Assembly: GCA_033239525.1 (NCBI GenBank)
Contig: BSYO01000004.1
Span: 7,159,410-7,223,409, forward strand
From: Nepenthes gracilis
Lineage: Eukaryota; Streptophyta; Magnoliopsida; Caryophyllales; Nepenthaceae
Direction of reading: 5' to 3'
DNA: 64,000 nt
Part shown: positions 36,071 to 46,616 of the stretch, one piece after another
Position numbering within the stretch: position 1 is the first letter of the stretch
How the letters are laid out: every line of letters starts with the position of its first letter
Translations under genes and position numbers: made by a program
Notes under the pieces: model-generated
What the model was told of the DNA's origin: nothing
Databases searched by the model: none
What the model saw: only the letters and a program-made list of their open reading frames with translations

Positions 36071-36615
36071 ACGAAATCTTGCCCGGTACCACCGTATGCA
36101 GGGCACTCGGCGAGAACTGCCGCACCCTACAGCAGGAGATTGAAGATCTGATCCGGCGCGGACACTTGAAGCGGTTCGTGAAGAGTTCGGGGCAGGAGCC
36201 TGCTCCCTCCGATGGTGAAGCCAGCGAGCCTTCGAGAGCCCGCACGGCTGCCGGCGTAGTCTACATGATCTCTTCCGCCGACGCCGCGAGCGCCAGGCGC
36301 GGACAGCCAGGAACGGCTTCCAGCAACAAGCGGGCGAAGATAGGGGTTAGGAATGATATCATTAGCTTTAGTAGCGACGATATGGCTCATGTAACCTCTC
36401 CCCACACTGACCCCCTTGTTATATCGGCCCTTATTTCAGCTGGTGGTGATGACTACCAACTGAAACGGGTCTTCATTGATAATGAAAGTTCACAAAATTT
36501 GCTGTATCTCACTGTGTTCATTAAACTTGGACTAAAATGGAACCGAATGAAGGCTACAAACGGACCATTGTACGGCTTGGACAACGAGCCAGTTCCAGTG
36601 CAAGGGATAGTGTGA
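36034..36615 (+). pseudogene. Element 2 gag tail and protease
   Basis: This frame opens with the gag C-terminal segment (CRTLQQEIEDLIRRGHLKRF) and reaches the protease active site, here IDNESSQNLLYL. Element 1 has D-N-G-S at this place, as expected of retropepsins; Gly is replaced by Glu, which should inactivate it. The following KLGL, NGPLYGL and VPVQGIV segments continue the protease fold until TGA at 36613-36615. The rest resumes in the next frame (AYNAIFGRP-type motif read as VYNAIFGRP at about 36700). Confidence 0.82.
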
Positions 36616-37830
36616 CTGGAAGTCACGGTGGGAACCCACTCGCGCTCTATGACGCGCGAGTTGGCATTCCTTGTCGTCGACCTCTCGTCCGTCTACAATG
36701 CCATATTCGGCAGACCCTTCCTGACAGCCTTCGAGGCCGTGACGTCCATCCCGCACCTGAAGATAAAATTTCCCACCCCCTGGGGCGTGGGAGAAGTTCT
36801 TGGAGACCAAGAAATGGGACGGACCTGCTACCTGTCCCAAATCGGCCCCGTGGCACCATGCAAACCAAGCAAAGACCTGGACCTCCGCGACGAGACGTCG
36901 CTTCAACAGGCCCAGTCAGGGGAGGAAACTGAGGCAATCCCGCTAAATCATTCCGATCCGGAACGATGCGTCAACGTGGGAAGATCCCTTCAACCTGCAG
37001 ATCGCGATAAGTTAATTACCTTCCTTCGGGCTAACTCCGACGTGTTTGCCTCGGTCCCCGCTGACATGCCCGGGATATCGGCCGAAGTCATAGTCCCTGG
37101 TGGGCCTTGCGCGAGCGTAAAACCCGTCCGGTGAAGCGGAGGAACCACTCCGTCGAGAAGTTGGTCGCCATCAGGGAAGAAGTGAAGAGGTTCCTAGACG
37201 CCGGATTCATCAGAGAAGTCCAGTACCCGGAGTGGCTGTCCAACGTCGTGCTAGTGAAAAAGAGCAGCGGCAAGTGGCGGATGTGTGTCGACTTCACGGA
37301 CGTGAATAAGGCTTGCCCCAAAGATAGCTTTCCGCTCCCAAGGATCGACCAGCTCGTGGATTCCACATCCGGGCACGAACTACTGAGCTTCATGGACGCA
37401 TACTCCGGATACAACCAAATCCGGATGGACCCAGAAGACGAGGAGCACACCTCGTTCATGACAGATCAAGGGACATATTGTTACAAGATGATGCCCTTTG
37501 GTCTCAAGAATGCAGGCGCAACGTACCAGCGCCTTGTAAGCAAAATGTTCGAAACTCAAATCGGGTGGAACGTGGAGGTGTACGTCGACGACATGCTTGT
37601 AAAAAGCGAAGTCGCGAGCCACCACGTCAACGACCTAGATGAGACCTTTCAGATCCTCCGACGGCATGGGATGCATCTCAATCCTGTCAAATGCGCATTC
37701 GGGGTGACCTCCGGGAAGTTCTTAGGCTTCATTGTGTTCCAGCGCGGAATAGAAGCCAATCCAGAGAAGATCAAAGCCATACTCGACTTGAACTCTCCGC
37801 GAACAATAAAAGAAGTCAGAAGCTGACGGG
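36616..37830 (+). pseudogene. Element 2 reverse transcriptase, frameshifted
   Basis: 36628-37134 gives the protease-RT linker (IPHLKIKFPTPWGVGEVLG), and 37107-37826 gives most of RT: KWRMCVDFTDVNKACP, MDAYSGYNQIRMDPEDEEH, MPFGLKNAGATYQRL, and the catalytic YVDDMLVKS at about 37580-37606. The frames switch near 37105-37115 and again near 37815, where KEV is followed out of phase by KLTGRIAALSRFLAKSAEK. RT copies the element RNA into DNA. Individual motifs are intact although the polyprotein is not. Confidence 0.92.
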
Positions 37831-38430
37831 ACGGATAGCCGCCCTCTCACGGTTCCTAGCCAAGTCAGCCGAGAAGTATTTGCCCTTCTTCAAGGCACTA
37901 AGGGGCACCAAGTCGCACGGGTTCAAATGGAATGAAGAATGCGACGAAGCCTTGAGGAATCAAGACTTACCTCTCAGTAGCGCCGCTTCTAAGCTCGCGC
38001 GCGAAGGAAGACCTCTATCTCTACCTGGCCACATCGGCGTCAGCCCTCAGCTCCGTACTAGTAGCGGAGCACGAAGGCAACCAACAGCCGGTGTACTACG
38101 TGAGCCGGGTACTGACTGACGTAGAGGCTCGCTATCCGCACGCTGAAAAGATGGCGCTCGCGCTTGTCTATGCGGCGCGGAAGCTGCGACCCTACTTCCA
38201 GTCTCACCGGATCGTCGTGCTGACCGACCAGCCGCTGAAGTCGATCTTGCAGAAACCAGAGACGTCAGGCCGGCTGGTTAAGTGGGCCGTCGAGCTAGGA
38301 GAATTCGACTTAGAATTCCGCCCCGCCACCGTGGAAAGGACAGCTCGCGAGACTTTATCGTCGAGGCGGATGACGCCAAAGACAGGCGAAGACAGCAGTC
38401 CAGGAGATACAGAGCATGACAATTCACCTG
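37831..38430 (+). pseudogene. Element 2 RNase H (first)
   Basis: Begins in one frame with FLAKSAEKYLPFFKALRG. After frame changes around 37960-38090 it continues as YYVSRVLTDVEARYP..KLRPYFQSHRIVVLTDQPL and RLVKWAVELGEFDLEFRP, the conserved gypsy RNase H. The N-terminal Asp-containing strand is obscured by the shifts, so activity is unlikely. Confidence 0.8.
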
Positions 38431-39488
38431 TGTGGACCCTGAACGTAGATGGATCGTCTACCCAGACAGGCAGCGGAGCTGGTATCGTGTTACGGACGCC
38501 CGAGGGTGTGGAGATCGTATACTCCGTTACTCTGGCCTTCCCGGCCACGAACAACGTTGCGGAGTACGAAGCCCTCCTTGCGGGCCTACGACTGGCGAGG
38601 GAGTGTTCCGCGCGGTCGTTGGTCGTACGTAGTGACTCTGAACTCGTGGTCAATCAGGTGAAGGGGAACTTCGAAGCCTCGAACCCACAACTTGTGAGGT
38701 ACCTGGCGAGAGTAAGGGCCCTGATCCCTGAGTTCAGTCGATTTGGGATCGAGCATATCCCGAGATCGGATAACGAACGCGCTGACCGACTGGCCCGGGA
38801 CGCGACCGCCAAAACTGTAGAGCAGTACGCAAGGGAGCCCAGGGAAGTCCAGAACGTACCCAGCATCGACGCCGAAGACAAAGAAGTCCTTCATGTCAAC
38901 ACGAGGGACAACTGGATGACGCCCTATGTAAAGTTCCTCACTGAAGAAACCCTACCAGAAGACGCCAACGAAGCCAAGCGAATCAAGAAGACAGCAGGAT
39001 GGTACACGGTCTTAAATGGGAGACTATACAGGCGAGGATATTCCACCCCTCTCCTGAAGTGCCTTACCCCGGAGGAAGCCGACCACGCGTTGGCAGAAGT
39101 ACACTTGGGGCCGTGCGGATCACACATTGGCGGGAAGAACCTAGCGTTCAACGTCATGCGGCAAGGGTTCTACTGGCCCACCATGAAACGGGACGCCATG
39201 GAGTTTGTCCGCAAGTGTGAAAGCTGCCAGGTCCATGGCAACATGACGCACCAGCCGCACACCGAGCTGCACTATCTCCAATCCCCATGGCCGTTCGCAC
39301 AATGGGGGCTCGACGTACTCGGACCCCTACCAATGGCTGCCGGACAGAGAAAATTCTTGATCGTTGGCATCGACTACTTCACAAAATGGGTAGAAGCCGT
39401 CCCACTACGAAGATTACAGAACAAAACGCGACGGAGTTCCTCCGTCAGGGCATTGTCTGCCGCTTTGGGATTCCTGAGGTTGTGGTAA
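38431..39488 (+). pseudogene. Element 2 archaeal-type RNase H and integrase N-terminus
   Basis: The open frame from 38091 continues through a second RNase H (NVDGSSTQTGSGAGIVL, NNVAEYEALLAGLRLA, RSDSELVVNQV, with all acidic residues present), a linker, the integrase zinc finger (HLGPCGSHIGG..CESCQVHGN, an H-C pattern), and the start of the catalytic core (WGLDVLGPLP, GIDYFTKWVEAVP) carrying the first Asp. It then loses frame at about 39405. The dual RNase H identifies the Tat lineage. Confidence 0.9.
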
Positions 39489-40147
39489 CCGATAATGGAA
39501 CCCAGTTCACCGGCAAACGCTTCACGAAGTACTGCCGCGACCTTCGCATTAAGCTGGTGCACACGTCAGCGGCGCACCCTCAAGCAAACGGACAGGTCGA
39601 AGTCACCAACCGCACACTGCTGCACGGATTGAAAACCAGGTTGGAAGACGCAGGGGGCTCCTGGACTGAGGAGCTACCGTCAGTGCTATGGTCGTACCGA
39701 ACAACTGCGAGAGAACCAACAAGGGAGACGTCCTTCAACCTTTGCTTTGGGGCTGAGGCTGTGGTACCCATAGAAATGGGAATGCCAAGCCTGCGGATCG
39801 AATGCTTCGACCCAGCCACCAATGAACGAAGGCTTCGGGAAAGTCTGGACTTGCTCTCGGAAGTTCGAGATGCCGCACGACTCAGAACTGCGGCCTACCA
39901 ACAACGAGTCGCACGGTACTACAACAAGCGAGTGAAGGCACGCCCACTGGAAGTTGGAGATCTGGTTCTCCGGAGCGTAGAGGCGGCGGGAAGGACCGCA
40001 AATAGGAACAAACTCTCCCCCGGGTGGGAGGGACCGTTCCTCGTCTCCGCAATCCTCCGGAGCGGAGCGTACAAGCTACGCGCCCAGAACTGCAAACTGG
40101 TCCCGCGGACCTGGAATGCCGCCAACTTAAGAAAATACTATCAGTGA
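39400..40147 (+). pseudogene. Element 2 integrase core and C-terminus
   Basis: After the frame change the core continues TEQNATEFLRQGIVCRFGIP, VTDNGTQFTGKRF (second Asp) and HPQANGQVEVTNR (catalytic Glu), then LWSYRTTAREPTRETSF, RVARYYNKRVK and a C-terminal GDLVLR..W.GPF..S domain, stopping at TGA 40145-40147. Together with the upstream frame it supplies the complete D, D, E triad. One frameshift therefore separates two otherwise well-kept halves. Confidence 0.9.
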
Positions 40148-41180
40148 TGCAACTCTGACTCAGGTAAGTCGCACACGCATACATCATAATGAGTGCTTGA
40201 ACATAAGTTTTATCTTGGATTATCATAATTGCTCTATCATGCTGCATATTCAGTTGTGTGAGTTAATGTCATGCATTGCATTCCTAAATCAAACGACCTA
40301 AATCGCCCCTAAGTCGGGAGGACAAGTGTCCGTCCAGAAACCGATCCTTGGCTCGGTGCCAGGCGGTCCAAAGCAGACCGTCTCAGGACTCCGTCCTCAC
40401 GCCAGGTGGCCTGGGGGCGGCTTTACTCACCATGGCTCCGCGCCAAAAGGCCCCAGCGGCCACTCAGAAACTAAGCCCCGTGCTAGGCAGCCCGGAGGCG
40501 TCCAGCCGTAGGCTAGGACAAAGGATCCAGGCGATCCATTCCAAAGGCTACACGCCAACGACCCGTGCGGTCAAAACATTAGGCCTGGGGGCTCCCCGAG
40601 TCCCCACTCTACGGCCAACAAAACCTTAGGGGGCAAAGAATCGCAGGCGTGCGGCGACCTTCTTCAACAGAAGAGAGCACCCTCAGTCTACAATGGTCGT
40701 GGGCTCGACCTCAACTTGGTGATTATAACGCTTTGAGCAGGAGCGACACACCTCCCGCAATCATACGCGACCAAGTCCTAGACCCAGGAGTCCGGTTACC
40801 TCGGCCTGACCGCTGCGCTGACCCTCGTTGTGGCTCCAGGGGCTTGGCGACGACATCCGCTTCACCGGATCGAGCCCCCCAAACGTGTGAGCTGTGATGA
40901 CATCCTCTTACGAAAGACGAGCACCACGCAAGAAGGCGCCTGGATAGGGCCTTAACAACAATGGCTCCAAAGAGCCCAATGCTCAAACACGAAGCATGAT
41001 CCAACGAACGGAAACAAAAGCGAAAAGTAAGCAACACTCTACGAAAAGAAAAAGCATGGACACGACGTGTAAAAAGACGCTTCTCATTCATGCAAAAAAC
41101 AGATGTGGTACAAATACATAAGCCAATCTCAGAACTCAACAGCAACAAAGGCTAATCAGGAAGACTCGATGGACCCGCTT
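40148..41180 (+). other. Element 2 spacer between integrase and the antisense units
   Basis: About 1 kb. Short frames exist on both strands (for example 40348-40629 plus) but show no domain. It is the likely 3' UTR side of both gag-pol and the convergent antisense unit. Confidence 0.5.
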
Positions 41181-41213
41181 CCTCAGGGAAAGTCTTCAGG
41201 CGCGACGCCTCTC

Positions 41214-43230
41214 CTACCCCGGCGTTCCCTGGATGGAGACGCCAGCTGGGACATGAGGAGCCGCCAGGGAGACGATCCTACGACACAAGCGGATGCAGTC
41301 CCAATAGCGAGTATCCATTGCCAGCCGCCACTCTGATGGAGAATGCCGACCAACCACATCTCCGACCAGCCTGGCGATTCTTTCCTCTGCAGCAGAAAGA
41401 AGGCCCTCCAACTGCTCAACTCTCCACCGCAGCTGCCCGATCTCCCCTGTAAAAGATGTGATTTGGGCCAGGCCGCCGTGGACGAGTTGATGCCCGCTGA
41501 TGATGGCCCGCTCCAGGTCCCCGCGAAAAGAGTCAGCTTGCACCTCGAAGGGGACCGCATTACCAGGAACCAGCATGGAAGGAAAGATCAGAAATATTAC
41601 CAAAATAAACAACAAAGGAAGAAGTCCATAAAGAAGCAACCAAAATCTAGGAAGAGGGGCGCGCGGGAAGCGTCTTAAATCGCCGGAAGAGCCTCTCCAC
41701 GGGGCTCGGCTTCCTCCGATCGCAGGGGAGGGCTGCCTGGAAGGCTGGTTGCCGTAGGAGCGCTCGGGGGCTCTTACCGCGAGGACGTCCCGGCTGCCCC
41801 TTCGCCAGCCTGTACCGCATCAGCAGCAGGAGCGGTGCCAACCTCTGAACATGCGGCCCGCGCGAGTTCATCAGAAAGAATCTCTCCCTGGGGCTCGGCT
41901 TCCTCGATCGCCTTGATGAGGGCCGATGGAAAGGCCAGGCTGCCCCGAGGGAACGCTCGGAGGCTCTTGCCACGAGGACGTCCTGGCTTCCCCTTCGTCA
42001 GCCTGAGCCGGATCAGTCCCAACCTCCGAAAGTGCAGCGAGGTCTTCGGGAGGCCTGCACACAGAAATGGGCTCCACAAGAATACCGGCGACCCCACAGA
42101 TCCCCGGGCCTCCGGCGCTGACTCAGACGCAGCAGTAAATGGCCCCTTTGGGCTCTCCAATATGACGACGTCGTCCGTCGCCTCAGCAGCGCCGCCAGTG
42201 GATGGATCCACAGCAGGTAGAGACTCGACCTCGCAGAGACTTCGTGAGCGGCTAGCTCGCAAATCGAAATCGACGAGGGTGCGGCGATTTCCCTCGCGAC
42301 GGCCGGCGGAGTCTCTCTTGAGCCGGACTTCCCGCAACGGAAGGACCGGCAACTCGTCTACGGGACCTCCTCAAAGGGTCTCTTCGGCTTCCCTTAGCCG
42401 CTTAAGGGCAGCCGCGTCCTCATCGTCGCTCGACGACACCAGCAACGAGCCGCTTTCCTCCTCGTTTTCCCCGGGCGGAAGGGAGGTGGCTGTCTCTCCA
42501 GGAAGATCCTTGCCGGGATCGACTATCGCCCAACCAGCAGGAGGTCCCCATCTAGCAATCTCGAACGTGACAGATGTGAGGAAATAACCCTAGACCGAGA
42601 ACCTTTTTTCCTCCGACTTAATGGTGCATAGCAGCTTCGAGGATTCTGCAAGGTCTTCGTCGGTGGGCTTGTCCCGGAAGTACTCCGAAATCGGGCCCCA
42701 CGCCCTCGGAATCTCACAGTCAGAGGGCTCCTGCAGGAAGAAGAAGCGCTTCTTCCAGCCTTTCACGGAGTCGGGGTTGGTGCCGCGAAGGCTGTACCCC
42801 AGCTTGGGGGAAAGAGATATCCAGTCCTCCGACTCCGTGGCCCGAAAAATTATCCTTGCCGCCTTCGCATCGAAGGAACACTGATGCATAAGAGCGAAGA
42901 CGCACATAGATACCAGATAGTGCAAGGCATTGGGATGAAGCCTTGCCATTGGGACTCCAAGCGTTTCTACCACTGCGTCCAACGAACAGTTCAGCGAATT
43001 ACGAAGCCCCCCTTCAGATGATGCTCGTACACCGTGATAAAGCCCTCGGGGGGAGCATTGGCTCTATCCTGTGCACCGGGAACACGGGAACTTAGGTCGC
43101 CGGGAATCGCATAGTCTACCCTAAGAGAGGCTATATACACCTCAGTCAAAACCGACCTGGTATTGTGGACACCATGACGCACAATTCTGGGAACGTGAGA
43201 AGAGGAAGAGCTCTCAACCTTCGCTGCCAT
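41214..43230 (-). pseudogene. Element 2 antisense unit b: PF04195-like domain, acidic tail, AT-hook-like motifs
   Basis: Starts at minus-strand ATG 43230-43228 (MAAKVESSSSSHVPR), about 70 nt downstream of CTATTTAAACC. It reads GFITVYEHHLKGGF to about 42991. After one frameshift it reads LHPNALHYLVSMCVFA and WKKRFFFLQEP to 42590, then an open stretch at about 42384-42565 (WGPPAGWAIVDPG..SSSDDEDAAALKRLREAEE). Downstream it encodes two GRPRGK motifs (41966-41983 and 41773-41790, different frames). A coiled-coil-like segment (QLRWRVEQLEGLLSAAEER), followed by RYWDCIRLCRR, ends at 41214. Element 1 holds a decayed relative. The domain resembles the Pfam 'putative gypsy type transposon' family. AT-hooks in known proteins bind AT-rich minor grooves. 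The exact exon or frame structure is uncertain; function is unknown. Confidence 0.65.
41687..42027. repeat. 193-bp-period direct repeat with AT-hook-like coding
   Basis: 'ggggctcggcttcctc' recurs at 41699 and 41891, and 'cgaggacgtcc' with its neighbours at 41780 and 41973, a period of about 193 bp over two copies. Because the period is not a multiple of three, the second GRPRGK motif falls in a different frame from the first. Confidence 0.75.
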
Positions 43231-43299
43231 TTGTCTCTTGAAAACCTCAGGAATAAAGGGAGAAGAAATCAGCGGAAGGAAGGAGACGATCATCGTTTG

Positions 43300-43311
43300 G
43301 TTTAAATAGAC
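43300..43311 (-). promoter_or_regulatory. TATA-like box for antisense unit b
   Basis: The minus strand reads TCTATTTAAACC about 70 nt ahead of ATG 43230, normal spacing for a plant core promoter with a short leader. Confidence 0.4.
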
Positions 43312-43683
43312 GACGCCAAGCCAAGAGGCGGGAAACCAAAACGCCACCGCCTCCAGAGATTGAGACAAGTGGTGGCATCAGGGCGCACCGTAGAATCTCA
43401 ATCGATTGCAATGATGGCAAGGCGCCAGGCTAAGGGGCGCGACCCTTCAGCAGCATGGCTAGGGTCCACGCTGGCGCCGCCGCATTAAATAGGGGCTCAC
43501 GATAGCAGAACCCCTGAAGACGCGCACGGAAAGCGCAAGATAAAAAAAAAGAGAAGAGAAACAGCCAAGAAACAAGAAAATTCGGCAGACGAGACGAAAC
43601 GAAAGACAGATTCTCATTACGGCAAAATAGTCCTGTTACAACGCTAGCAAAGAAAAGAAAAGAGCACAACGATAGCAAAACGG

Positions 43684-44268
43684 TTAACGATCCTGGTGGC
43701 CGGTGGAGGAACCTTGAACGGGATAATCCACCAACTGATCACGGGTCTTGGCGGACGAGTTACGAGGATCTAGGACACTCACGCGGAAGCCTGGATCCTC
43801 CAGTAAAGCAAGCCTTCGGCAAAGCCTAACGGCGTCAAAATAACTCCGCTCCAAGGCCGGGTTCACTTCTTCCAACCGAAGCATCGACCTCAGCTCCGTC
43901 CGCAGCGCAGCAACTTCAGCCTTGTGTCGCCGCCAAAGTTGCTCCGTTTCTTCTTCAAGTGCCAATATGCGGCCCTGCGCCCCCACGTTCGCACCCGCCA
44001 GCCATATGGCCCTGGCCTCCGACTCGGCCAGAGCGCTCTCTAAATGTGCGACGCGGGCTCTCAGCCACTCCGTTTAGATTGCCGCAGCCCCCCGACGCAG
44101 TGGGACCCCCTCGAAACCCGGAGGAACTCCCAGACTCTGAGAAGGGCCAGCGACCGTGGCTTCAGAGCGAGCCCCTCCTGAGGTGTGGGTTCCGGAAGAC
44201 ACGGGGGCGTTAGAGCCGAACTCGGACTCGTAAGAGGTGCGCTCCGTGTTACTAGAGGAGTCTCCCAT
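43684..44268 (-). pseudogene. Element 2 antisense unit a: coiled-coil protein with one stop
   Basis: A single minus-strand frame of 195 codons runs from ATG 44268-44266 (MGDSSSNTERTSYESEFGSN) to the stop at 43684, interrupted only by TAA at 44076-44074. The N-terminal third is Ser/Thr/Gly-rich with VPPGFEG. The middle has a heptad-like stretch (VAHLESALAESEARA, then RILALEEETEQLWRRHKAEV). The C-terminal part has YFDAVRLCRRLALLEDPGF, which parallels YWDCIRLCRRIVSLAAPHV at the end of unit b, so the two units share a related coiled-coil/RLCRR module. It lies about 450 bp upstream of unit b on the same strand. No enzyme motif is visible, and the function is unknown. A retained frame with a single nonsense change argues that it was once translated. 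Confidence 0.6.
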
Positions 44269-44360
44269 CGATTTCGCAACGAAAAAACACGCAGAGGAAG
44301 ATCGAACGGCCAGTGGATGAACAAGTACAAAGACGTGCCAGATTTCAGGAGAAAACGGCG

Positions 44361-44372
44361 TGTTTATATAGG
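44361..44372 (-). promoter_or_regulatory. TATA box for antisense unit a
   Basis: The minus strand reads CTATATAAACAC about 95 nt before ATG 44268. This is the best TATA match in the 3' region and supports a promoter pointing against gag-pol. Confidence 0.5.
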
Positions 44373-44419
44373 CAAGTTTTCTCCTGAAAAGGCGGCAATT
44401 CCAAAAGGCGAAAAGCATT

Positions 44420-45615
44420 TAAGGAAGGGCCAATGAGGGTTCACCACGTAGGAGGCCCCTGAAAACTCGCGCGTTTCCAAGACGGAATGACGTCCCCTGG
44501 CCGCGCAGAAATTAAATGCGCTGGCTGCCCAGGGAACGTGACGGTTGACAGGGACCCCACAGGCTCCCAAAGGATGACGCGTGGATCCTCAGGGCAAAAC
44601 GCCCGACAACAGAAAAGCATTTACTGAGACAAGACAAAAATTGAAGACAAAAGAGGCTACTTCTTTTATTAATCAACGCTTTCTTACAAAGTACAAGATC
44701 TACAACCATGAAGCTGCGAGAAAGACGGAAGAAGACTGCGGTGCGAAGCCCGGAATGCTCCCGTACCTCGCCCCAGGAGAGCCCGGCAAACACGATCTGC
44801 ACCAAATCCCGACGGCAGAAGCAGTCGGTATTTCGCCAGGCGAACTGGGCGGGAAGCAAGGAGCATCCCCCGATGGAAGTCTCAAGCATTCAATCCACCA
44901 GGGTCCAGGAAGCACTGAAGTCAGGCACTCCGCGAGAGACGGGCAATAAGCACAGCTTCCACGGAGGGCTACTGACCTCGCACCCCTTCCGCGGTTAGCG
45001 CCCTGGCATGGCTCGCGGAGTGGACACCTGCGAAAACCGTCGCCTAACAAGCGAAGGCAGCCGCGAGGGTAGTCAAAGAATCCGCTCAACCTAGCTACGG
45101 CCACAACCCGGAAGGAAGCACACGACGACGGCGGAATGGCCAAGCCACTCTCGTTAGCAAAGAAAGCAAGCCACAAGGCTTGGACTACAACGGTCTCCTC
45201 CAAGGATCTCGGGCATGCGAGTGGTCCATCCAACTCCTTCTCGAATGACCGCCAAGGGCGGGAAAGGCCAGAATCTTCTCATTGCTTCTTCGGTTCGTTG
45301 ATAAGGGATGGACTCAACTCGCTCAAGTGCCCTTCTATTTATGGGCAAGACGCAGGCTATCCCCTCACCTAGCGCAACACGGCATCCAGCAAACGTCTTT
45401 CAGGCAACAGCAGCGACCACTGGTCAGACGCAACCCAAGGCGCGCGAATCTCGCCTGGTGAAATGACGGGCCACGGCAGCGCCTGAAAAGCCTGCCCTGG
45501 CTCCTGGGAAAGGCGCGAACTTGGAAGATGACAAAATGGCGCGGCACGAGGAAGGGTATGAGGCCATGGAAATGGGCCCAATGGACATGCCAGGCCCGAC
45601 CACTGGCCGGCCCAG
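44420..45615. other. Element 2 non-coding 3' region
   Basis: GC-rich; frames on both strands lack recognisable motifs. A further minus-strand TATA-like CCATAAATAGAA lies near 45338-45349 with no convincing gene after it. Confidence 0.45.
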
Positions 45616-45629
45616 GCATGGGGGGCTAG
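45616..45629 (+). other. Polypurine tract of element 2
   Basis: GCATGGGGGGCTAG lies immediately before the 3' LTR and mirrors the tract of element 1. Confidence 0.8.
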
Positions 45630-46611
45630 TGTTGGGTCCCATGTCCTGGCCCATGAGACAGGCCCAGGCCCACGAAGCAGGTCGCGGCCCATAAGGAGAC
45701 CAGAAGCCCACGAGAAGTAATCAGCCCAACCCAAGGAATGAAAGGCACAAGCCCACAATGGAGGAAGGCAACGAAACTGCAGCGCATTAAATGCGTCGCC
45801 GGGAACAGGCGAAAAAGGCGGAAAGGCTAGCCAATAGAGGCGTGGCTGGCGCAGCGCCAACGCCACCCGCTGCCGTCTGCAGGTAGCCAACCAATCCCCG
45901 TTCAAAGGAAAAGCGGGCGTGGTTAACAACGCTCAGCAGCGTGCAGCACGCAAACAGAGAGCCGGGCGTGGCCGTGGCGGTCCACGACAAATGACAAATG
46001 GGGCGCGATAGCCCAAGCAACGAGCGTTTTGCCGCCCAAGAGTCCAATGGGGTGAGGCGTATAAAAACCCTCACACCCCACAGAGAAAGGGATCTTCTTC
46101 CTCAACCTGGAACTCTTTCGATCAACTCGGATCTTCGAACATTGCTTCAAGCATCCTTGATCAGCTTCCCTCTTCTCTAAAAACACGAAAGTGACGAGTC
46201 AAGACAGAGCATTGCCTCATCTAGCTGACTCGCTCACCATCCCGGCATCCTCTGAGATCACGGGAAAGTTAGCCACCCGCTGCAGTGCACTAAGGAAGCC
46301 AGGCCTTCCATCACTTGCTCATTGCATTTGTCTACATCACCGCACAAGCACTTCTACGCTTCACAGCATTTCTCCGCGCACCCCTTTAGCGTGTGTCATT
46401 TCCGTTTATTGCGGGAATTTGCTAACTTGAGCGTCGGAGTGGCCTCGGTGAGAGAAATCCTGCCGGACCCTTCACCTCTTATTTGTCGTTTGTGTTGTGC
46501 AGGTCCAGGTTAATAGGGACGGAGACCGGACCCTTCTTCTGAAGCAGCCGCACGCTAAGGAATCCAAAGGCTTCCTAATCCGTATGACAATCGTGGGCTC
46601 GGGACGTAACA
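45630..46611 (+). repeat. Element 2 3' LTR
   Basis: 982 bp, starting TGTTGGGTCC and ending GGGACGTAACA. The U3 part differs from the 5' LTR by several small indels; the R/U5 part aligns cleanly. Confidence 0.94.
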
Positions 46612-46616
46612 TAAAG
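46612..46616. repeat. Right target-site duplication of element 2 (TAAAG)
   Basis: Perfect copy of 33618-33622. Confidence 0.92.

Larger units (their letters stand above)
33623..46611 (+). mobile_element. Element 2: Tat-lineage Ty3/gypsy LTR retrotransposon with antisense genes
   Basis: A 13.0-kb plus-strand element with LTRs TGTTGGGTC..GTAACA, a perfect TAAAG duplication, a primer site, gag, protease, RT, RNase H, second RNase H, integrase, a long 5.5-kb 3' region with two antisense reading units, and a polypurine tract. Pol is clearly related to element 1 (shared YVDDML, NNVAEYEALLAGL and TDNGTQFTGKRF blocks), but the LTRs are unrelated in sequence. The internal region is GC-rich, unlike the surrounding host DNA. 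Frameshifts in gag, after protease, in RT/RNase H and in integrase make it non-autonomous as read. By eye the last ~430 bp of the two LTRs differ at about 26 sites. Confidence 0.95.

Noticed and set aside
44700..45233. 177-codon minus-strand frame in the 3' region of element 2
   Set aside because: No motif, no start context; several other frames are equally open in this GC-rich stretch.
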